A DNA stretch of 64,000 bases from Tigriopus japonicus (GCA_010645155.1 CM021314.1:2234316-2298315), one strand, 5' to 3'. Positions 11,387-24,336 are shown, numbered from the stretch's first letter. Translations and numbers: made by a program. Notes: generated from the sequence alone by a model not told the origin.

Positions 11387-12067
11387 GGAAAGCAATAAAG
11401 AATAAAGGAAAGTGTGTTCAATTCTTAACTTTGTGACTAAACTTCATTTGAAGTGGAGGTTCGAAGGATTCCCTGGTTGCCATTCCTGTTTCAGGTTTTC
11501 ACTTGCTTCTTCAAAGCCCAAGTCACCGTGATCCTGGTACTGGACTATGTTATACAATTAATTAAGTAATAAGTCGAATCTGATAGAACGTGATGGAAAA
11601 GAACGGAAAGAATGTACGAACAGAAACGAGTTATCAAAGAGGAAGCAGGAAAGCGAACTTGATTCAAATCATCAAGCTTTTCCCTCTTGTCATTAGGTTT
11701 GTGAGCTATTCACAAGAATAAAGAAAACATAAGATTACAAACTGAAATTAATGATCGAATAAGCTTTGAAGAGTGTGTCCATCTGTTCCTTCATGGTGAC
11801 TACTGATGGATTTGAGTTCGTATTTTGCAATACTTTTGCCATCTTGGTCCTTAAGGGTCAAAAAGCTTGACCACTGCTAAACTTCTCAAACAGCAAGATA
11901 CCTAATTTCCAAGTAAAATGTGGCAACACTCCCAACTCGGAACCCATCACTAATGATGACCCACCTTTCGAAACGTCTTTGGATGAATCGGCTCTTAACA
12001 TCAACTCGTCTCCGACTGAAGGACCCTTCCTCTCCTTGTAAAGTACAAATAGTTTGAACTTTTATCG

Positions 12068-12276
12068 CTAGATGGTGCTAGAACGAGTCGCGCGATTGCC
12101 GCGCCTCTAGCGGCAGTTTCACTTTCCGAAGTATGCAAAAAATAGGCTAGAACACACAGGTCCTTTGTGGAAATCTAGGTCGAACTTTTCCCGCTAGATG
12201 GCGCTGAAACGAGTCGCGCGATTGCCGCGCCTCTAGCGGCTATTTCACTTTCCCGAGTATGCAAAAAATAGGCTAG
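12068..12276 (+). repeat. Two tandem copies of a ~120-bp GC-rich repeat
   Basis: Two head-to-tail units, each containing CGAGTCGCGCGATTGCCG, CTCTAGCGGC and ending ATGCAAAAAATAGGCTAG. A third, inverted copy is at 11,029-11,150. A non-coding MITE or SINE fragment is the likely nature. Confidence 0.65.
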
Positions 12277-12380
12277 AGGTTCCAGGGCGTATATCCAAGA
12301 ATCAACGCCTCCAAGGTGACACACCTCTGATTGGGAACTTACAACAAGAATGCCTCTTCATTGTCCCCTTGAACCCCTCC

Positions 12381-12665
12381 GAAGATCCAATGTCCTGCAG
12401 TGACTCTGAATGGCGAGAGTAACATGGCATTGANNNNNNNNNNNNNNNNNNNNNNNNNNNNNNNNNNNNNNNNNNNNNNNNNNNNNNNNNNNNNNNNNNN
12501 NNNNNNNNNNNNNNNNNNNNNNNNNNNNNNNNNNNNNNNNNNNNNNNNNNNNNNNNNNNNNNNNNNNNNNNNNNNNNNNNNNNNNNNNNNNNNNNNNNNN
12601 NNNNNNNNNNNNNNNNNNNNNNNNNNNNNNNNNNNNNNNNNCGAAGATCCAATGTCCTGCAGTGA
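12381..12665. mobile_element. LINE B fragment plus assembly gap, with ~24-bp target duplication
   Basis: The same 24 bases (CGAAGATCCAATGTCC...AGTGA) stand at 12,381-12,404 and 12,642-12,665. Between them is a LINE B piece (GGCGAGAGTAACATGGCATT, the codons for GESNMAL of its reverse transcriptase) and then 207 Ns. This looks like a LINE insertion into the Merlin relic whose remainder was not assembled. Confidence 0.6.
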
Positions 12666-12735
12666 ATCGGCCTCGATGGTACTTCCGGTGAAAAACAAAT
12701 GATTCATCGATTATCACCACGGCAGGGTTCAGAGT

Positions 12736-12827
12736 CTAGTTTTTTAGACGCAAAAGATAGATTTCAGGAGCGTACTTAAGTACTATAAGTCCGATCTTGA
12801 GATCGATCTTTGCGTCTAAAAAACTAG
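12736..12827. repeat. 92-bp palindrome inside Merlin M1
   Basis: CTAGTTTTTTAGACGCAAA... mirrors ...TTTGCGTCTAAAAAACTAG around a central GTACTTAAGTAC. The same palindrome sits at the same point of Merlin copy M2 (56,102-56,193). Confidence 0.85.
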
Positions 12828-13260
12828 CCTTAGCTCTCCATCCTCTCCATCTACCTTTCCTCTAATTTCCCAGGGGGTTCTTAAGAGCCATTTGGCGCAA
12901 ATATCCCGGCAAAAATTGCCCCAATCCACTTGAGACGCTCGGCTCATTCCTCCCGCTTGTTTGTTACAATCCATCTAGGGCCAAACCTGAGTCTAGCGAT
13001 AGATGAATATCTTCCTTAGATCCATGTTTTATTCTAAGAAGAACGACTTACGTCGGATCAATTTCTTACTCCGACACTGAGGGCATCGCCAAATGATGAG
13101 ATCGGAACACTGGTGAGGAACGATAACCCTCGAAATGTTGCAACTTGGGCAGGTGTCGGTTCTTGAGCAATCGTCTCTCTGCTAAGAATTCCACAGTTCC
13201 CTCCACCGATGGGATCATGACCGCTACATTGGGGGAGGGTGAAGTCTTCTTCAAGGACAC

Positions 13261-14011
13261 GGGCTCTCTTCATCTGGTCGGGTTGGTGAGGTGAGTGAAT
13301 TCGTAGCATGATTGGCTTTGATATAGTGATGGGACGAGACGGTATTTCCAATACATGAGACCAACTGATGCCGGTCTCAATTAATACATCTCAGAAGCTG
13401 GCATCAAGACGGCATCAAGTCTTACAAACGAAATGACTGCTACAAAAGGTGCCCGCCACTGATTGAACCACAGGGTGGATATATGGAAATTTTTGTTGGC
13501 CGAGTTACTGCTGTTGAAGAGCACAAGTTTCACGTTAAAACTTGATATTTCCGAAGATTATTACCTAAGTTGTGCCCAAACAAACAAATTTCCCTTCATG
13601 CCACATTTGTGTTCGTTTTGAAATGTTGCGATTAAATAATGTGAAGATAACGTGCAGCATCATGCCTCTGGTCTGACGGGTTATTCTTGACAGGCCCTGA
13701 ACGATTGGGGCATTTGAAGGCTGAACAAGTGACCATGACTTCAACCCTACAAACGAACTTGTTTGGGCACAAGTGCTTGGAAAACCTCACAACCTAAGGT
13801 CAGCTGGGGCCTGAAAATTGTCCAACAAATTGTTAGTAGTGATGGAAACAATCCAATCTTCAATCATATTCACGATAGGTTGCCCAACTAGGTCTGCCAA
13901 TTAGCCTCTAGCGTCTATCATTTGTCGGTTGAATTCCATGAGGAAAAAGGCTTTCTTCTGAAGGTGAGCGCAAGTGCGCAAGTGGCACCCTTTGCTTTAT
14001 TCGTCTTTGGC
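13261..14011. other. Intergenic, nothing recognised
   Basis: Beyond the 5' end of Merlin M1 I see no further coding or repeat signature. Confidence 0.45.
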
Positions 14012-14014
14012 TTA

Positions 14015-14916
14015 GGGTGGAAATACACGGACAGGCTAAACTCCTCGACAGGCTGCTTTTTCAACCTGACAGGTCAAAATTTGACATCCCAAAATTGGAA
14101 TCAGAAATACACGCGCAGGCTCTTTTCTGTTACGGAAAAGATGGTGCGTGTGGAGTTTTCAATTTCTCTGCTCTCCCTTGTAGGTACTTTCATAATGCGT
14201 TCCTCCTTCCTACTTGAACCTGTTTGGTCTTGTGTGGATTATCCATTTCTCCTAAGTTATTCAATGAATTGTGGGGTTAATTAACCCCTCTTGAAATGCA
14301 CGATTGGGGTGCGTTAGCACCACGATGTAAATATCGAATTTCGTTCATGATAAAGAAGCCGACTACTATATCTTGACTCAACCACATGGGGACATCGTCG
14401 TCCCCATAGAATAAGCTTACCTACTGATCTCCCTTATCATACCCGTAGTTGCACGCCACATAGAGTAGTGATTATACCCGTGAAATGGCACAGTGCGCAT
14501 CAACAAAAGGGAGCCACATCGGCAATATAAGTACTGAAAAAGATGAATCATTTGGATGCAGTCCTTTTAAGGCCATATAAGGTCAATAAAGACTTCCTTA
14601 AATCCTTTCTTTAGTTCCGGCATTTTGAATTTCAACTGTTTGATCGTGACTTTTAACAGGCAGGCATAAATTAGAACAATTTCTAAATGAGCCGGCTTGC
14701 AGGTAGGCTTCATTTTTCAGCTTGGTAAGCTCGAACTTCCCCCGAGCAGGCTGAAAAAATGATTGTCCTGCCACTTTTCTTGCTCGTGTATTTCCACTCT
14801 AAATGAGCCGGTCTGCAGGTAGGCTTCATTTTTCAGGTGGGTTAGGTCAAAATTCAGCCAGGCAGGCTGAAAAAATGGCTGGCCTGCCACTTTCGCCTGT
14901 CCGTGTATTTCCACCC
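14015..14916. mobile_element. Harbinger-like non-autonomous element (TTA duplication)
   Basis: Inverted ends GGGTGGAAATACACGGACAG are flanked on both sides by TTA (14,012-14,014 and 14,917-14,919), the 3-bp duplication of PIF/Harbinger elements. The right end holds two tandem ~120-bp units (about 14,685-14,802 and 14,803-14,925) each with CTGCAGGTAGGCTTCATTTT or close and a GGCAGGCTGAAAAAATG motif. No transposase. Confidence 0.7.
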
Positions 14917-15287
14917 TTAGGGGCGCTATGTGGAAGGAACTTGCTTCTTGATTTTGCAAGATGTTGTACTATGTGAGGGGTGATGGCAAACCTAAAGCTA
15001 GCAACCTCGCGTGAGAAAGATTGAAAGATTGTTTTTTTTCCATCAGTAATTGTTAGCCGAGTCTGGTTGAACATGCCCACTCTGGAACACTGGAGATTGA
15101 ACCTATTCGTGTTCAACAATTTTGTTGAAGCGTGTTATCGAAATCTAACTCTCTTTTGAGGCATGTGTACTAAGGATGGAGACCATACTTATTACCATGA
15201 TTATTGACGCCGTATCAAGTATCTTTTTTGGCCGAAATGGTCTTGTTTCAATATGATTCCTGATGATATGATATTCAAATCTTAGGT

Positions 15288-16848
15288 CACGGGTAGTTAT
15301 TTAAGGAATTTTTTAATTTCAATGGCATTCCATTTTCAGTGGTACCACACCATTGGCATAAGCCTTGAAAACAAGGAAATGCATAAATTAAAATCATCCC
15401 CCATGGATATTGAGAGAAGTGGCCTTTTTAGTTATGGCATGGTTTGAATTCATTTTCCTCCATATCCAATCATGAGAAGGGTGTCTCCTTTGTAACACAT
15501 TTTTGGGCCCCAATGTGTCCTTGATATGGAGCAAAGCTTAATTTCGATTTTGCACATCATACACAATTTATTGATTTAGAAGGCTTTGTTTATTGCAATC
15601 AAGAAAAGTTGAGAAATATAGGCTTCAATCTGCTATGATAACAATGATGAAGAGGAGCAAAATGTCCCTTGTGGATAGTGCTTCAAGTGCATTAATTTGC
15701 TTAGTTGTTGTTTGTTTTGATAATTCTAATGAAAGCCTTTCTGAGTTAAAATTACAAAAACTAAACAACTATAAAGTAAGGCAGTTTAATTATCATCAGA
15801 AATGAATTCACAATGGCAAACAATACAACGCAAAAAAGGAGATAGGAAAGTCTTGGTGGTCAAGAAACAAGACTTGGAATGGAAAATGTTGAACAATGAA
15901 CTCAAAATCACAACTGAACAACATGAGTCATATTCACATAGTTTTGTTACAGAACTTTTAGGACAACCTTTCAGATGATTTTCATTGATGTGTTGGATAC
16001 TGAGTGCACTGTGAAGATTTTTTATGCTTGGAAATTGTTTGTACACATGGCACACTAGATGAGTTTGATGCTCGTCCTCTCTTTGATGTATAAGTGACAT
16101 TTTGTTCACAGGCCTGTGATTTTGTCACTTTTAAAGCACACAATCAGCAAAAGAACTGATCAATGATCTCATTGTTCAGGCTTCAATAACCTGGATTCTT
16201 CAAAATCCTTTGTTCTATGTTCTTCACTCGGTCATTAGTGCACTTTACCCCATGCAAATTTTTGATGGCATGAAATACTTTGCCTAAAGTGGAAGGCCAA
16301 CACAATATTGTTCATTTGGTGATTGCAATCTTGATATGGAGGATTTCTTGCAAGAAAAAAGCGATTTGCAGAATGATATTCAGGATTGTACACAATGACA
16401 CATGATAAGCATCAACGAGGAAATGACCAATCTACCACAATAACATCATCTCAGATGTACCAAACTGATCCAAATTAATCACCAATAGATCCAGGATGTA
16501 AAAGTCACTTTCACAAACTAAACAAACATGCTGTGCCTTGAATATCCTTGTCCCTTCTTGTGTTGAGGTAGTGATACTCATCCATCAAATTAAACTCAAG
16601 TCAAGAAATTGGCCAAGGATCAGTTAATTACAAACATCAGTACAGTTACACTGAAAGGGAATAATGTAAGGCCCTACATTCAAGAGATGCAAAACACGTT
16701 ATAACTAAAATGACAATTTCTGTCATATTCCATGGGAGAAGATTTTAATTTTTGCATTTTCTTCTTCCGAAGACTTAAACCAATGGCGTTGTACTACTGA
16801 AAGTGGAATGCCTTTTAAATTAAAAAAATCTTGAAATAACTACCCGTG
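15288..16848. mobile_element. TIR element, CACGGG ends, AGGT duplication (CMC-like?)
   Basis: About 130 bp at each end is inverted: CACGGGTAGTTATTT at 15,288 and its complement ending at 16,848. AGGT flanks both sides (15,284-15,287, 16,849-16,852). Ends starting CAC with a 4-bp duplication are reminiscent of Chapaev-type (CMC) transposons, but no transposase is present, so the superfamily is an inference. Confidence 0.6.
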
Positions 16849-17082
16849 AGGTTCTAGTCAGTCACACTTCTTAGCCAAGTTCACTAAAATGTGGTGGTGA
16901 TGTCGTGATTTGCCACCTGATTTCAATGTTGAAGGGCTTTGGAAAATGGAAATTTCAAATAATAACGTTGCACTAATGAGTTATATAAAATCTTTCGTTG
17001 AAACGTAATAACATATGCAATTATTAAATGAAATATTCTCTGGCAATTTGGGGATAGAACACAAGTTTTTTTGTTAATGGAT

Positions 17083-17329
17083 AAGATTTTCCGTCACACT
17101 TTCAGCGGTCCTTCAGGTATTTTTCTTCATAACTCTGAAGCCAACATGTTATGCCAAGTTGAGGAATAAACGAGCTGTTCCTTGCCTTAAAATTTATATT
17201 GTTTAAGTTTAAACCAACGGAAAAATGAATCTAGATATTTCGTGCCTTCAAATTTAAACCAATCGAACACCACAGAAAAAGGTAAAACCTAATTTGAGCA
17301 ATTTTGGCAACACTTCGCATGTCTCACTA
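17083..17329 (-). repeat. Dispersed repeat Y, copy 1
   Basis: Inverted match to 21,545-21,795, including AACATGTTATGCCAAGTT and the segment around AAATGAATCTAGATATTTCG. It abuts the 3'-truncated LINE B piece. Confidence 0.75.
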
Positions 17330-17394
17330 GCAGTGATGGCATAGGAATAAAAAGCCAGTTTCTGCCACCTGGCAGAAAATTGTTCGAAATTGCA

Positions 17395-18115
17395 CTTCAT
17401 TGTTCGAACTAGCCTTGATTCCTTAGGATTTGGAGGTGCTCTCAGGGCGCACGTAAAACCTCTACGATCGCTACAACTGATCTCAAATCCTGGGTTAGGA
17501 CAGAGCCCATGAATGCTCTTGAAAACATACAGTATTGGATACCTTTCATACCTTCTTTGAGTACTGTTTAGCCCAAACTTCTGGAGCCTCTCCCAATACG
17601 AGAGCTCTCTCATTCCTGTGATGTTCCTAGTAAAACATCTTTGGACCTGCTCGACCTTTTGCAAACCTGCTGAACTCATTGGAGCCCAAATGGGTGAGGC
17701 ATATTCAAGATGCGGCTGAACAATCGACTTATACAGAGTTAGCATCGTAATACTATCTCTGGACTTGAAAGTGCGATAGATCCAGCCGCACGTTTGAAAT
17801 GCCTTCCCCACTTTCAACTGGATATGCTCATCAAACTTTCCATCATCTTGGACGACAACTCCCAAATCCCTCATGGACGATACCTGCTCAATATCACAAC
17901 CTCCATTGTCTTTGAGCGGAACATCTAATTTTGACGCCCCATACGACATTGTGCGAAATTTCATCCCATTCAATGCCATATTACTCTCGCCAACCCAAGA
18001 GTAGATTTTCTCCAAGTCCTCAACTAAACATTTTGAGTGCTGACCATTCCTTCCACAAACTAATTTTGTGTCGTCAGCATATGAAGAAATATTGGCTTTT
18101 ACAGAAACAAATTGT
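17395..18115 (-). pseudogene. LINE B reverse transcriptase fragment (3'-truncated)
   Basis: Encodes SSYADDTKLVCGRNG through PPNPKESRLVRTMK, nearly identical to the 33.8-35.7 kb LINE. It starts at the catalytic YADD block and stops mid-thumb where it meets foreign sequence at about 17,395. It lacks both the palm front and the 3' UTR, so it cannot be a simple target-primed insertion; a later deletion or rearrangement is implied. No frame breaks within the LINE portion. Confidence 0.85.
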
Positions 18116-18204
18116 GTTATGCCATGATTGGCACTTGAAATAACGATTTTGGAAACCAAAAGTAATGATTTAAAGCAATTCAGACGTTCTAGACCAAGAA
18201 CCAC

Positions 18205-19380
18205 TGTACTACAGGACGAATTTCAGAGCAGTGTCTATGACGTCATCAATCCACCTTGCGTTGGATCATCACTGATCCGTCATTAATTCTAGGTTGAGAG
18301 AAGTTCACCATTCATTTGCGAGGAAAAGAGAATTCAGTCAGGGACGCCACTCAAACATGTTATTCCAATCTATTCATTTCTTTTCACAAGCAAAGCTCAT
18401 TACATTGGATTTTTAAAAACGTTTTGTAACTTTGAAGTCATTGAAAGATTTATCAGAATCAATAGTCTTTTCTAATCATGTTTCTTTTGCCCATTCAACC
18501 CTGGTTTAGTTTGAGAATTCTCCACATGGTGTCAGTGTTTGTTCGTTTGACAGGGTGACAACTCGAACAAAAGGTTCATTAAGGGGCAATATTCCTTATC
18601 TTGTTTAAAACAGAAATTGGGTTCTTTTTGTCTTCTTTTAACTCAATATTTTAAGCCAGTATTTAAAAGTGGTCGTTGAACTATTCTTGGAGAGGCTTGT
18701 TCAATGTTGGATATAAGTGGTCAATTTAGGTTATGAACCAACCCTAATCAATTTGGTCACCTTGAGAAACGTGGGACCATTGTGAATTTAGCTTCAAAGA
18801 AGATGCCACTCAAAAGCTTTGTGGATTTACCTCTCATTCTGGTTATCTTGCCATCTCCAAGTGTCATATTCTAGTGTTTTAGTGCACAAAGAAATCCAGT
18901 TGTGCTGATTGAGAAAGAAAATCTGGATGGGTCGTGTGTGGCCCTTCAAAGAAAAAGAGAGCTTGACTTCATCCTTCTTTCTTTCTTCCAATCAAAGAAC
19001 ATCGTATTCTCCATTGATGAGAACTACTCAAAGTCATTTGCGTCACTTATGTGTTTGTTCAGCGTGCTTTTGAGCATTTCATCTTTCTCTCAGATCATTC
19101 AATGGATAGATAGATGGACAAGAAATGGATCGCAGGATTCAGGGAATATTGGTCTTCTCTTGTCACTACTGCAAACTTTGGTGTGGTGATTCAACATGAA
19201 AATGAATGGGAAAAAGCAATAGAATCATCACCAATTAGACAAGGACAAGCACGTGGAATTGAAGTGGCAACCCTCAGATACAGAGACAGACTACTTTTGG
19301 CTGAAGTCCTACAACTTTGAGAAAGATCAATTATGAGAAGACCAGTCAACACGAGACATCAATGGTTAACCAACCACAAG
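18205..19380. other. Intergenic, nothing firmly recognised
   Basis: Short open frames at 18,902-19,320 have no family signature. They may be older parts of the LINE relic that follows. Confidence 0.4.
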
Positions 19381-19775
19381 AGAGGGCCTTCATGGCTGGA
19401 TTGGACTACATCCACAAAGATGCTAAAATTTGCGGATGATTTGAAGATCATTGGGATTATCTTGCAACCTCAAGACGAGAAATGAGCCCAAAGTGCCTTG
19501 AACTCAGCTGAAGAATGGGCCTCGAATAATGGAATGACCTTCAATGTGGATTAGTGTAAGATGATGAGGTTTGGCATGAGGCCAAAAACCACCCTCAAGT
19601 ATATCCTGAAAGGCCAGGAACTTTAGAGTGTAGACATGGAAACAGACCTTGGTATCATATTCGTTGGTAGAATAAAATTCCGTGAACACTATGCTGATAC
19701 CGCCATGCGGGCAAGGGGAAAAATGGGGCTCCTGAGACGCACTTTCACCATGAGGGACAAGAAATTATAAGTGTA
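19381..19775 (+). pseudogene. Old LINE reverse transcriptase relic
   Basis: In-frame pieces read LDWTTSTKMLKFADDLKIIG, then AQSALNSAEEWASNNGMTFN and DMETDLGI: the FADD catalytic box and following thumb motifs of a non-LTR reverse transcriptase. Stops interrupt it (for example near 19,484 and 19,553). It is not close to LINE B. Confidence 0.65.
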
Positions 19776-20823
19776 CGTTAGACTTCTACTGGAGTGTAAC
19801 ATGACTTTACTCTCCTTGAAATGTTATAAAATACAACCATTCACTTGAACACACGTCATTTCTCTGGTTATTTGCCATTGTTAAAATGTTGTTATGTTCC
19901 GCCATTCACTAAAAAACGAATGTTATTCACAAAATAATCAAAATTTATTGAATCAAAGGCAGTCATCGCATGTCCTAAATTGCCGGTGTCGGCCCTAAGC
20001 TGTAGGTCCTTCGACCTTGAAGTGAATCCTTCGTAGAGTCATCCTTGTCTAGACTTACTCCAAAGAATGAATGTGAGATTAGAAATACTCATCAATAGTC
20101 TGGAATCTGGAAAATGAGAAACTGGTGATCAAGAATTTTCGTTAAGTGTTGCTAAAGATGATTTTGTTTTTGTTTTGAAACTAGAGCATGTTTTAAATGA
20201 GAAGAAGTGCTATCCATGGCATTTGCCATTTTACAATTTGAAAAATAAAGAGGCCGGAGTGTTCACGTTAAGCAACAAAAACAAGTTTGTGTCTAAAGCA
20301 CCCCTGATCTAAAGTCACAAAAATTAGGGTTGCATGTCAGAGTTCTTCAATGTAAAATGAGACTTGGAGCATTGGTTGAAGAAGGAAATAACAGCCCAGT
20401 GTATACGCCCTGTGACAAGATTTTTCTGTCACAACGTTCGTCAAATTCTGTAACGCGACGGTTGAGTTCATATGGCCAGTTTTAGGACCTTCGACACCGT
20501 CAATCGAGTTCATATAACGCGTAACGACTTCAGTTGTAACAGGATTGCAGAATGCATATGACGCAAAAAAGTTGCCGTTTCCAAACCCTTCTTTAATGCC
20601 AGGTCATCTCATCAGTCCCATATGTCTTTTTCTGAGTGCTCAGGAACTTCAAGCCTCTGCATTTCGTTCATGTAAATAAATCAAACGGCATTGCTTTTGT
20701 TAAAAAGGCAAAAATCAAGGTTCATAACTGGCTTTATAATACTGATGGGGCTGATACCAGCTATGTATCATACAGTATGAGACCAGACCAATACCATGAA
20801 AGTCTCGCTGGTCTTGATTCCGA
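19776..20823. other. Intergenic, nothing recognised
   Basis: No credible reading frame or repeat partner in the window. Confidence 0.45.
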
Positions 20824-20831
20824 CTTGAGAC

Positions 20832-21536
20832 TAGTGATGGGGGGCAAACAAGAGATTGGGCAAGCTGTACTGGCACAGTGCTTGGGCTTGCTGAAGCTTG
20901 GCATAGCTTGGGTGTTTGTACAAGTACTTTTCCCAGCTAACAGGTTTGCCAAATTTGCTATGAACAAAGAATAAACTTGCCATCCAAATTTCACTAAACC
21001 AGGCTGATTCAGCTAAATAGAGCCCATACCTTTTAAAGGATGTATTTTTAAGAAAATTACACACTTCAATTCTCTCACATGGGGAAATGCAAAATATTTC
21101 GAGAATCCTAAAAAAAGATTTGGCATTTTACTTTTTCATGCCGGCAACTCTGAGTAAACGAGATTGTTCTGGAAGTGTGACTTCTAAATCTCGGTCTTGA
21201 TTAGCCTCAAAAGTGCATTCATGCGTGGCCTAGAACCGAAACAAAAAAACCATGGTTTTGCAAATGCTATCCATACTGAAATATTTTTTGTATCACTTCC
21301 ACTATTTATTGCTAAATTATTAAGGTCAAAAGATCATCGAAAATGCAACTTGACATTTTTTCTTCTAAGTCACACTGAAAGTATCTTAACTCTTCAAAGA
21401 GCAACTGCCAGCAACTGCATCTTCCAATGTTCCTTGAGCTTGCCAAGTGTATTGGTGTATTGCCCAAGTAATGCTTGTCAACAACTTGTTCTTGGGTGTG
21501 TGTGATGACTCATTACTTGCCCAAGTCACATCACTA
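20832..21536. mobile_element. hAT MITE, TAGTGATG ends, 705 bp
   Basis: Ends TAGTGATG and CATCACTA are flanked by CTTGAGAC at 20,824-20,831 and 21,537-21,544, an exact 8-bp duplication. The right ~245 bp match the smaller member at 28,838-29,108. No transposase. Confidence 0.85.
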
Positions 21537-21544
21537 CTTGAGAC

Positions 21545-21795
21545 CAAGTGAGACATGCGAAGTGTTGCCAAAATTGCTCAAATTGGGTTTTGCTTTTTTC
21601 TCTGGTGTTCGATCGGTTTCAGTTTGAAGGCACGAAATATCTAGATTCATTTTTCCGTTGTTTTAAACTTAAACAATATAAATTTCAAATCAAGGAACAT
21701 CTCGTCGATTCCACAACTTGGCATAACATGTTGGCTTCAGAGTTTTAAAGAAAATTACCTGAAGAACCTGCTGAAAGTGTGACGTGAAATCTTTT
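21545..21795 (+). repeat. Dispersed repeat Y, copy 2
   Basis: Inverted match to 17,083-17,329, directly following the hAT MITE target duplication. Confidence 0.75.
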
Positions 21796-21799
21796 TCAT

Positions 21800-24180
21800 T
21801 AACACAAAAACTTATGTTACATCCTCCAAATTGTCGGAGAATATTTCATTTAACGATTGCTTATGTTAACACAGAGATGCTACAGAAATTGTTATCTTGC
21901 AAAATGGGACCAAGGTGACAAACAGACATGTACTTTTAAAGCGTTTTTTTCCCCGTGTGGATTCATGCCTTGTAAATTGTGCATTCATTCTGAGAAGAAT
22001 GATCGATTCTAAACCCATCTCTCTACTTCACAAAGTGGTAACTATTATGGTGACCCGAACCATGGATATACTTACAGAAGAGGATGCGAAGACAGCTGTT
22101 TGTTGTTGTTTTTTAGAGCCCAATGAGGCCCTCTGGAGTGAACGATAGGGAAGTGTTATGGACTCAATATTCAATATTTTATGCTAAATCAGTGAACAAA
22201 TTGTCTAGACATCATTCTAGTTTGTGTTTCTGTCTCTTAGAGATAATTAAATGCAACCCACTCTTGGGTAAATCACGTTCACCACTCATTATCAACCCTA
22301 TTCAACTTATCCTGAAATACCAATGGTTTCAGATTATAAGTACCAAACAACACCATCAAAGCGAAGAATACAGTGCTCCATGAGAGTGATCTGTTCTTCA
22401 CTGCATTCTGCATGAATAATCAGTGTGAGGGAATCATCAACAACTCAACTATTAGTTGACCAAAAAATTGTTTAATCTCGTGCTTCCTCTTGGTTTGGCT
22501 GATCAAAATGTTGATATTTGGCATCTAATGGATTTCAAGGATTTCAGACGATAAAAATGCTGACTAAAAATGATGTTTTTATGGGGAAGAGTGTGGATAC
22601 TGTGGCTGTGAGTTTCATTGTTAATAACATGGCCATAGTTTTCTAAAAAGACGCCCAATCTTCATGAAACTTGATCGAAGTATAACTGAACTCGTTGTCT
22701 GAAGTTGGTATTATTATATTTAAGTTACATATGCATTTATTCGAGATCCATTCTCCATTTTGTGCGAGATATTGGTCTTGTAGCCAAAATGTAAATGGGA
22801 GCAAAGCAACGGATAAATTCCAGAAGATTTTAATGTTTTGAACACAAAACACTTGAAAACACAGTAATTGTGCTTTTATGCGAATGTCTGACGCTTATTC
22901 ACAAATACTTTTGATATCAAGATGTCTGTTGCTTATCTTGATTATTTTAATTCCAATGCGAAAACAAATAGGCACTTGTGTATGGCTGTATGTAGTTTTA
23001 TTACTCTCTCTCTCCTTTCCCTTCTTTCACCAAAAAACCGGAAAAAGACAGCAGGTCATCATGAGAAAAAGATTAATTTTGAGAACAGGTCTGAAGGAGC
23101 TCAGTTTTGACTAATTCCCGAGAACAGAAAGCAGCATTATAAAAATGAATGGTAGGAAAAGGAGCGCTATCTAATGCTGCAACAATGTTCTGAAGCGATG
23201 TTTGCTATCAAACACCTATTTCTATCGTTTTTTGGCAATTTCGTTCAAATTCACTGCAGAGCCGCACCGTTTTAAGGGCCTCATTGGGCTAAGCGTCAGC
23301 TGAAGTTCGCGTCCTGTGGTGAGAGGTTCCTGCCCGAACGTGCTACACTGTGGCTGGTACTACTCTCGACTCATCTTGTGCCACGGAAATGTTCGGCTCA
23401 AGCTCTTCCCGGATCCACGACGCGTGACGGATTCATGGGTAGATCCGGCCTGATCACTGCCGGGGTAAAACACGCCACAGCTCCGGATTTCACACTCCAG
23501 ATTCCAAACCTCCAGATCTTGCAGCTCTGGATCCCACGTCTCTTAATCCCGCAAATTTGGAACCCACATCTCTGGATCCCAAATCTTCAGATCCCGCTCC
23601 CGTCAAGGATCTCCTTATCTGCTCTTTGAATTTGCGAGTCTCGGTCATGTCAAGGCGTATAAAATGAATAAATGAATATAATGTAAACGTATGGTTATAT
23701 ACAAGAACCCCTTGGGCTGCCTCAGTCTCTTCTGAATTGTATTGTTTTAGTTTCTTTATTTCGTTTCACTACAGTCTTCTTCCAATCAAGATTGTCATTC
23801 ACAAATTTTGAAATGAAATTGAATCATACAACCTAGAACAAGAGCTAATTTACTAATGAATTCTTCATTCCGTGTGATCAGTAACCTTTTTTATTTTTGA
23901 AAATATTTCCTCTGAATGAATAAATGTTTTATTGCGAGTCTTGGTCATGTCAAAGCGTATAAAATAAAACATATATGTATCTTTATTTACATGTAAAAGT
24001 GTAACAAATGGACTGAAAATTGCAATATTAAAGATGGATTGACTAGAATGGTTTTCGGTGCACATGAAAGAAATGAAGAGAAGATTGGCACACAGAACAA
24101 AAACAATAAAAATAAAATGTTTATTTTTTACAACGTGACATGACCTTGAGTCTCAATAAAGAAATTGTAAAAATATTTAC
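21800..24180. other. Intergenic; degenerate short tandem at 23,480-23,605
   Basis: At 23,480-23,605 a ~15-bp unit (CTGGATCCCA-like) repeats with drift and would encode IPxLxIPQLWIP-type repeats in a plus-strand frame (23,378-23,629). A second short direct repeat, GCGAGTCT(C/T)GGTCATGTCAA, occurs at 23,633 and 23,934. No recognised gene. Confidence 0.45.
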
Positions 24181-24184
24181 AATT

Positions 24185-24336
24185 TCAACCCGAGGAACAG
24201 AAGATTTTTGATCAGTGGTGGCAGTTCCTCTTGGCTCTGCCATACTACAGATTGGCCTCTCGATTCATGTTGCATCGACCAATGGCGCCAGGTGGATTTC
24301 TAAATCTTTGGCCCGGAAATGGTTTCGGCCCTGAAT
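24185..24336 (+). pseudogene. Zinc-finger family exon-1 fragment
   Basis: Reads [20 protein letters not shown] and MAPGGFLNLWPGNGFGPE, parallel to exon 1 of the 8.5-kb gene ([16 protein letters not shown]). The frame is open across the fragment, then ends abruptly. Another copy is at 57.2 kb. Confidence 0.7.

Larger units (their letters stand above)
12283..13260 (-). pseudogene. Merlin (IS1016/ISXO2-type) transposase relic, copy M1
   Basis: Read on the minus strand: the zinc ribbon TCPSCN (near 13,150) and WRCPQCRSKKLIRRKSFF (near 13,090-13,040), then the first catalytic region VVIIDESFVFHRKYHRGR (near 12,715-12,670), then GHWIFGGVQGDNEEAFLL and VPNQRCVTLEALI up to 12,290. Order and motifs fit Merlin transposases. 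It is broken by frame changes, a TAA before VPNQR, a 92-bp palindrome (12,736-12,827), and a LINE plus gap insertion. The C-terminal half is missing. Confidence 0.7.

Noticed and set aside
12302..12720. Several frames spanning the N gap
   Set aside because: They are open only because Ns cannot encode stops.
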